Source: an uncultured Clostridia bacterium (GTDB taxonomy: Bacteria; Bacillota_A; Clostridia; TANB77; CAG-508). Taken from it: a stretch of 15,018 nucleotides of DNA. Made by a program: the position numbers and the translations under genes. Shown in pieces: positions 13,438 to 15,018 of the stretch. The stretch covers positions 1-15,018 of the forward strand of contig CALXZF010000124.1 of assembly GCA_944393165.1 (NCBI GenBank), written 5' to 3'. The notes beneath the pieces were generated by a model. The model saw nothing but the letters and a program-made list of their open reading frames with translations, was not told where the DNA came from and searched no databases. Each line of letters starts with the position of its first letter. Position 1 is the stretch's first letter.

Positions 13438-14973
13438 TCAGAATGCAAATATTTTTTTCTTTCCTAAAAATACATTCCTTATAACTTCTCCAATATTCAT
13501 ATTTTGCTTTTTAGCAGTGTCTATAATACTTATTGCATCACAATAATATTTAGCAAATTTTAAATTTCTAAATCCACCAGCAATTTTCAATTTTGTTTTA
13601 ATCTTTCTAAGACCTCTTTCTGCTAAATTATTTGTAAAATCTATTCTAAAGTCTGTTAAAAATCTCAAATGATCGTCAACATATTCCTTTAATCTACTTA
13701 TTAAGCACCTCTCACTTTCATAATATTTTTTCTTTTCGGATGTATAATCTTTTTTAAACTCATTTTCCCATACATCTAGCAATTCTAAGTATTTCGCTTT
13801 GGAAGTTTCATATTCCTCTTGTGTAAAACTTGTATTACCTTTACACTTGTATGATTCCACTTTGTCCTTCAACTCTAATAGATAATTCATAAATGAGGTT
13901 ATACTATCTCTTTTATGTACTTCATATTCTGCTTTACAGTACCTTAATATATGGAAATTACACTCTGCTTGCTTTGATTGAGGAAAAGCTCTGTGAATAT
14001 TGTTATGGTCGTGGCATACTGTCCCTATATATCTATCTAATATTCCCATTTCTTTAAAACTTTCTAGATTCCTTTTAGCAAATGCTTCTATTAAACTTAT
14101 ATCTTTAGTAAATACTCCTATTGTTGACATTATTTTTCCATTTACTGTTATTGGTGTCTCATCTTCATTTATTACTGGTTCTTTCAATATTTTATTCTTC
14201 ATTTTTTGTAGTATTGGCTTACTTTTTTTGCTGAATTGTTTTATGGTATTTCCTACTGTTCCTTGACACATTTTTATTTTTCCATTACTCAAAAAACCTA
14301 AAAGTTCTGTTGCCTTTTGGTTTGGTACATTACAATATGAATTTAAATACACCACTAATGCCTTTATTGTTTCATCATAATTAATTATTCCTTTTACAAT
14401 ATCAGGAAATTTTGGCAAATATTCCTTATTACAGCAAGGGCATATTGTCTTTGTCCCTGTATACTGTGTTGTATGAACTATTACTTCAAGTGAAATTAAG
14501 TCTCTTGATACCGTCTCTTTTGCTTTTGTCTTATGTCCACAAGTACAAGTGGCAACTTTTGGAACTTGTACTATATTATCTGGATTTAAACTTACTGTTG
14601 GCGCTGATTTTTTATGTCCTTTTTCTCTTCCTGGATTTCTCTCGGATTTTACACGATTATTTTGAATAACCTTTTTTAATCCGTTTGTTGAAGATGGCTT
14701 ACAACTATTACTACTATCTTTTCTTTGACTGATTCTCAATAGCTCGAATTTTTCTTCGTATATCTTTAGTTTTTTTTTGAGTTCTTCATTTTCTAATTTT
14801 ACAGTTTGGCATTGTCCACGGTAATCATATCTATCTAAGTCTTTTATTATTTCATCTTTTTGCTTATTTTGAATTTTTAGTAGTTTATTTTCCTTATCTT
14901 TTAATTCGTTATCCTTTTTCAATTTTCTTAATTGTTCTTCTAGCATTTTATATTCTTTTTCTGAATGAATCAT
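13438..14973 (-). CDS. IS66-family transposase (TnpC type), apparently full length
   Basis: DDE transposase that cuts and joins the ends of its insertion sequence. The 511 residues show a long N-terminal coiled coil (about 5-80), a basic linker with NPGREKGHKK, a zinc-ribbon-like region (Cys143, Cys145, Cys178, Cys180, Cys181) and the catalytic core. Asp271 (INEDETPI), Asp322 (GTVCHDHNNIHRAF) and Glu452 (TNNLAERGLRKIK) fit the DDE triad. The ATG at 14973 follows GAGGTG. No tnpA or tnpB is visible, but the window ends 45 bases upstream, so they could lie outside; some IS66 members (ISBst12 type) have only this gene. I could not identify terminal inverted repeats; the right end must be outside the window. 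No frameshift or stop, so it may be active. Confidence 0.93.
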   Translation of the reverse strand: MIHSEKEYKMLEEQLRKLKKDNELKDKENKLLKIQNKQKDEIIKDLDRYDYRGQCQTVKLENEELKKKLKIYEEKFELLRISQRKDSSNSCKPSSTNGLKKVIQNNRVKSERNPGREKGHKKSAPTVSLNPDNIVQVPKVATCTCGHKTKAKETVSRDLISLEVIVHTTQYTGTKTICPCCNKEYLPKFPDIVKGIINYDETIKALVVYLNSYCNVPNQKATELLGFLSNGKIKMCQGTVGNTIKQFSKKSKPILQKMKNKILKEPVINEDETPITVNGKIMSTIGVFTKDISLIEAFAKRNLESFKEMGILDRYIGTVCHDHNNIHRAFPQSKQAECNFHILRYCKAEYEVHKRDSITSFMNYLLELKDKVESYKCKGNTSFTQEEYETSKAKYLELLDVWENEFKKDYTSEKKKYYESERCLISRLKEYVDDHLRFLTDFRIDFTNNLAERGLRKIKTKLKIAGGFRNLKFAKYYCDAISIIDTAKKQNMNIGEVIRNVFLGKKKIFAF

Positions 14974-15002
14974 GTAAAATCACCTCTTTTCTTTATGCAG
15001 TA

Positions 15003-15008
15003 ATTATA
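15003..15008 (-). promoter_or_regulatory. Probable -10 box of the transposase promoter, cut by the window edge
   Basis: A perfect TATAAT on the minus strand, 30 bases upstream of the transposase ATG. The matching -35 would lie beyond the right edge. Confidence 0.4.
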
Positions 15009-15018
15009 CTATATATTG

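Overview
The window is a low-GC chromosomal segment, most likely from an uncultured or gut-type Clostridia relative. Reasons: very AT-rich intergenic DNA, near-consensus sigma-A promoters with 17-bp spacers, strong AGGAGG-type ribosome binding sites, a rpsF-ssb-rpsR operon, a Firmicutes-style LexA with a Bacillus-like SOS box, and a zinc-type S18. Every gene I can support reads on the minus strand, so the window runs from late genes on the left to early genes on the right.

Layout by transcription unit, right to left in coordinates. (1) 13438-14973: IS66-family transposase with its own terminator. (2) 13230-12142: rpsF-ssb-rpsR, with a promoter at 13315-13343 and a strong terminator at 12082-12127 built from a palindromic repeat. 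(3) 11924-11061: patatin-like lipid hydrolase, followed by a long nested palindrome. (4) 10837-8226: a three-gene metal ABC transporter (binding protein, ATPase, permease). Its promoter is overlapped by three 12-bp operator-like repeats, and its permease has a one-base frameshift and a C-terminus rewritten by a 35-bp tandem repeat. (5) 7947-6931: trpS, whose product has a cysteine pattern close to that of iron-sulfur TrpRS. (6) 6754-5483: obgE. (7) 5391-4262: lexA plus an uncharacterised membrane-anchored protein, with an SOS box in front and a terminator behind. (8) 4080-466: mreB, a TetR regulator and a long-chain acyl-CoA synthetase, close together and probably co-transcribed. (9) 98 to the left edge: the start of an unrecognised gene with a good promoter and ribosome binding site.

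The genes are mostly housekeeping: translation (S6, S18, TrpRS, Obg), DNA repair and its control (SSB, LexA), cell shape (MreB), lipid use (acyl-CoA synthetase, patatin) and metal uptake. The unusual layer is between the genes. At least five intergenic spots carry GGGACA/TGTCCC-bearing repeats with different palindromic cores: 2361-2492, 8154-8319, 10971-11046, 11988-12038 and 12082-12141. A separate 147-bp element with 16-bp terminal inverted repeats lies at 286-432. Some of these repeats appear to have been put to use: one forms the rpsR terminator, one forms the permease C-terminus, and one fills the leader of the acyl-CoA synthetase gene. No transposase that could mobilise the GGGACA family is encoded in the window.

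The best candidates for something new are the GGGACA repeat family and its functional capture, the triple operator on the metal transporter, and the LexA-linked membrane protein as a possible SOS effector. No CRISPR array, tRNA, rRNA or T-box was found.
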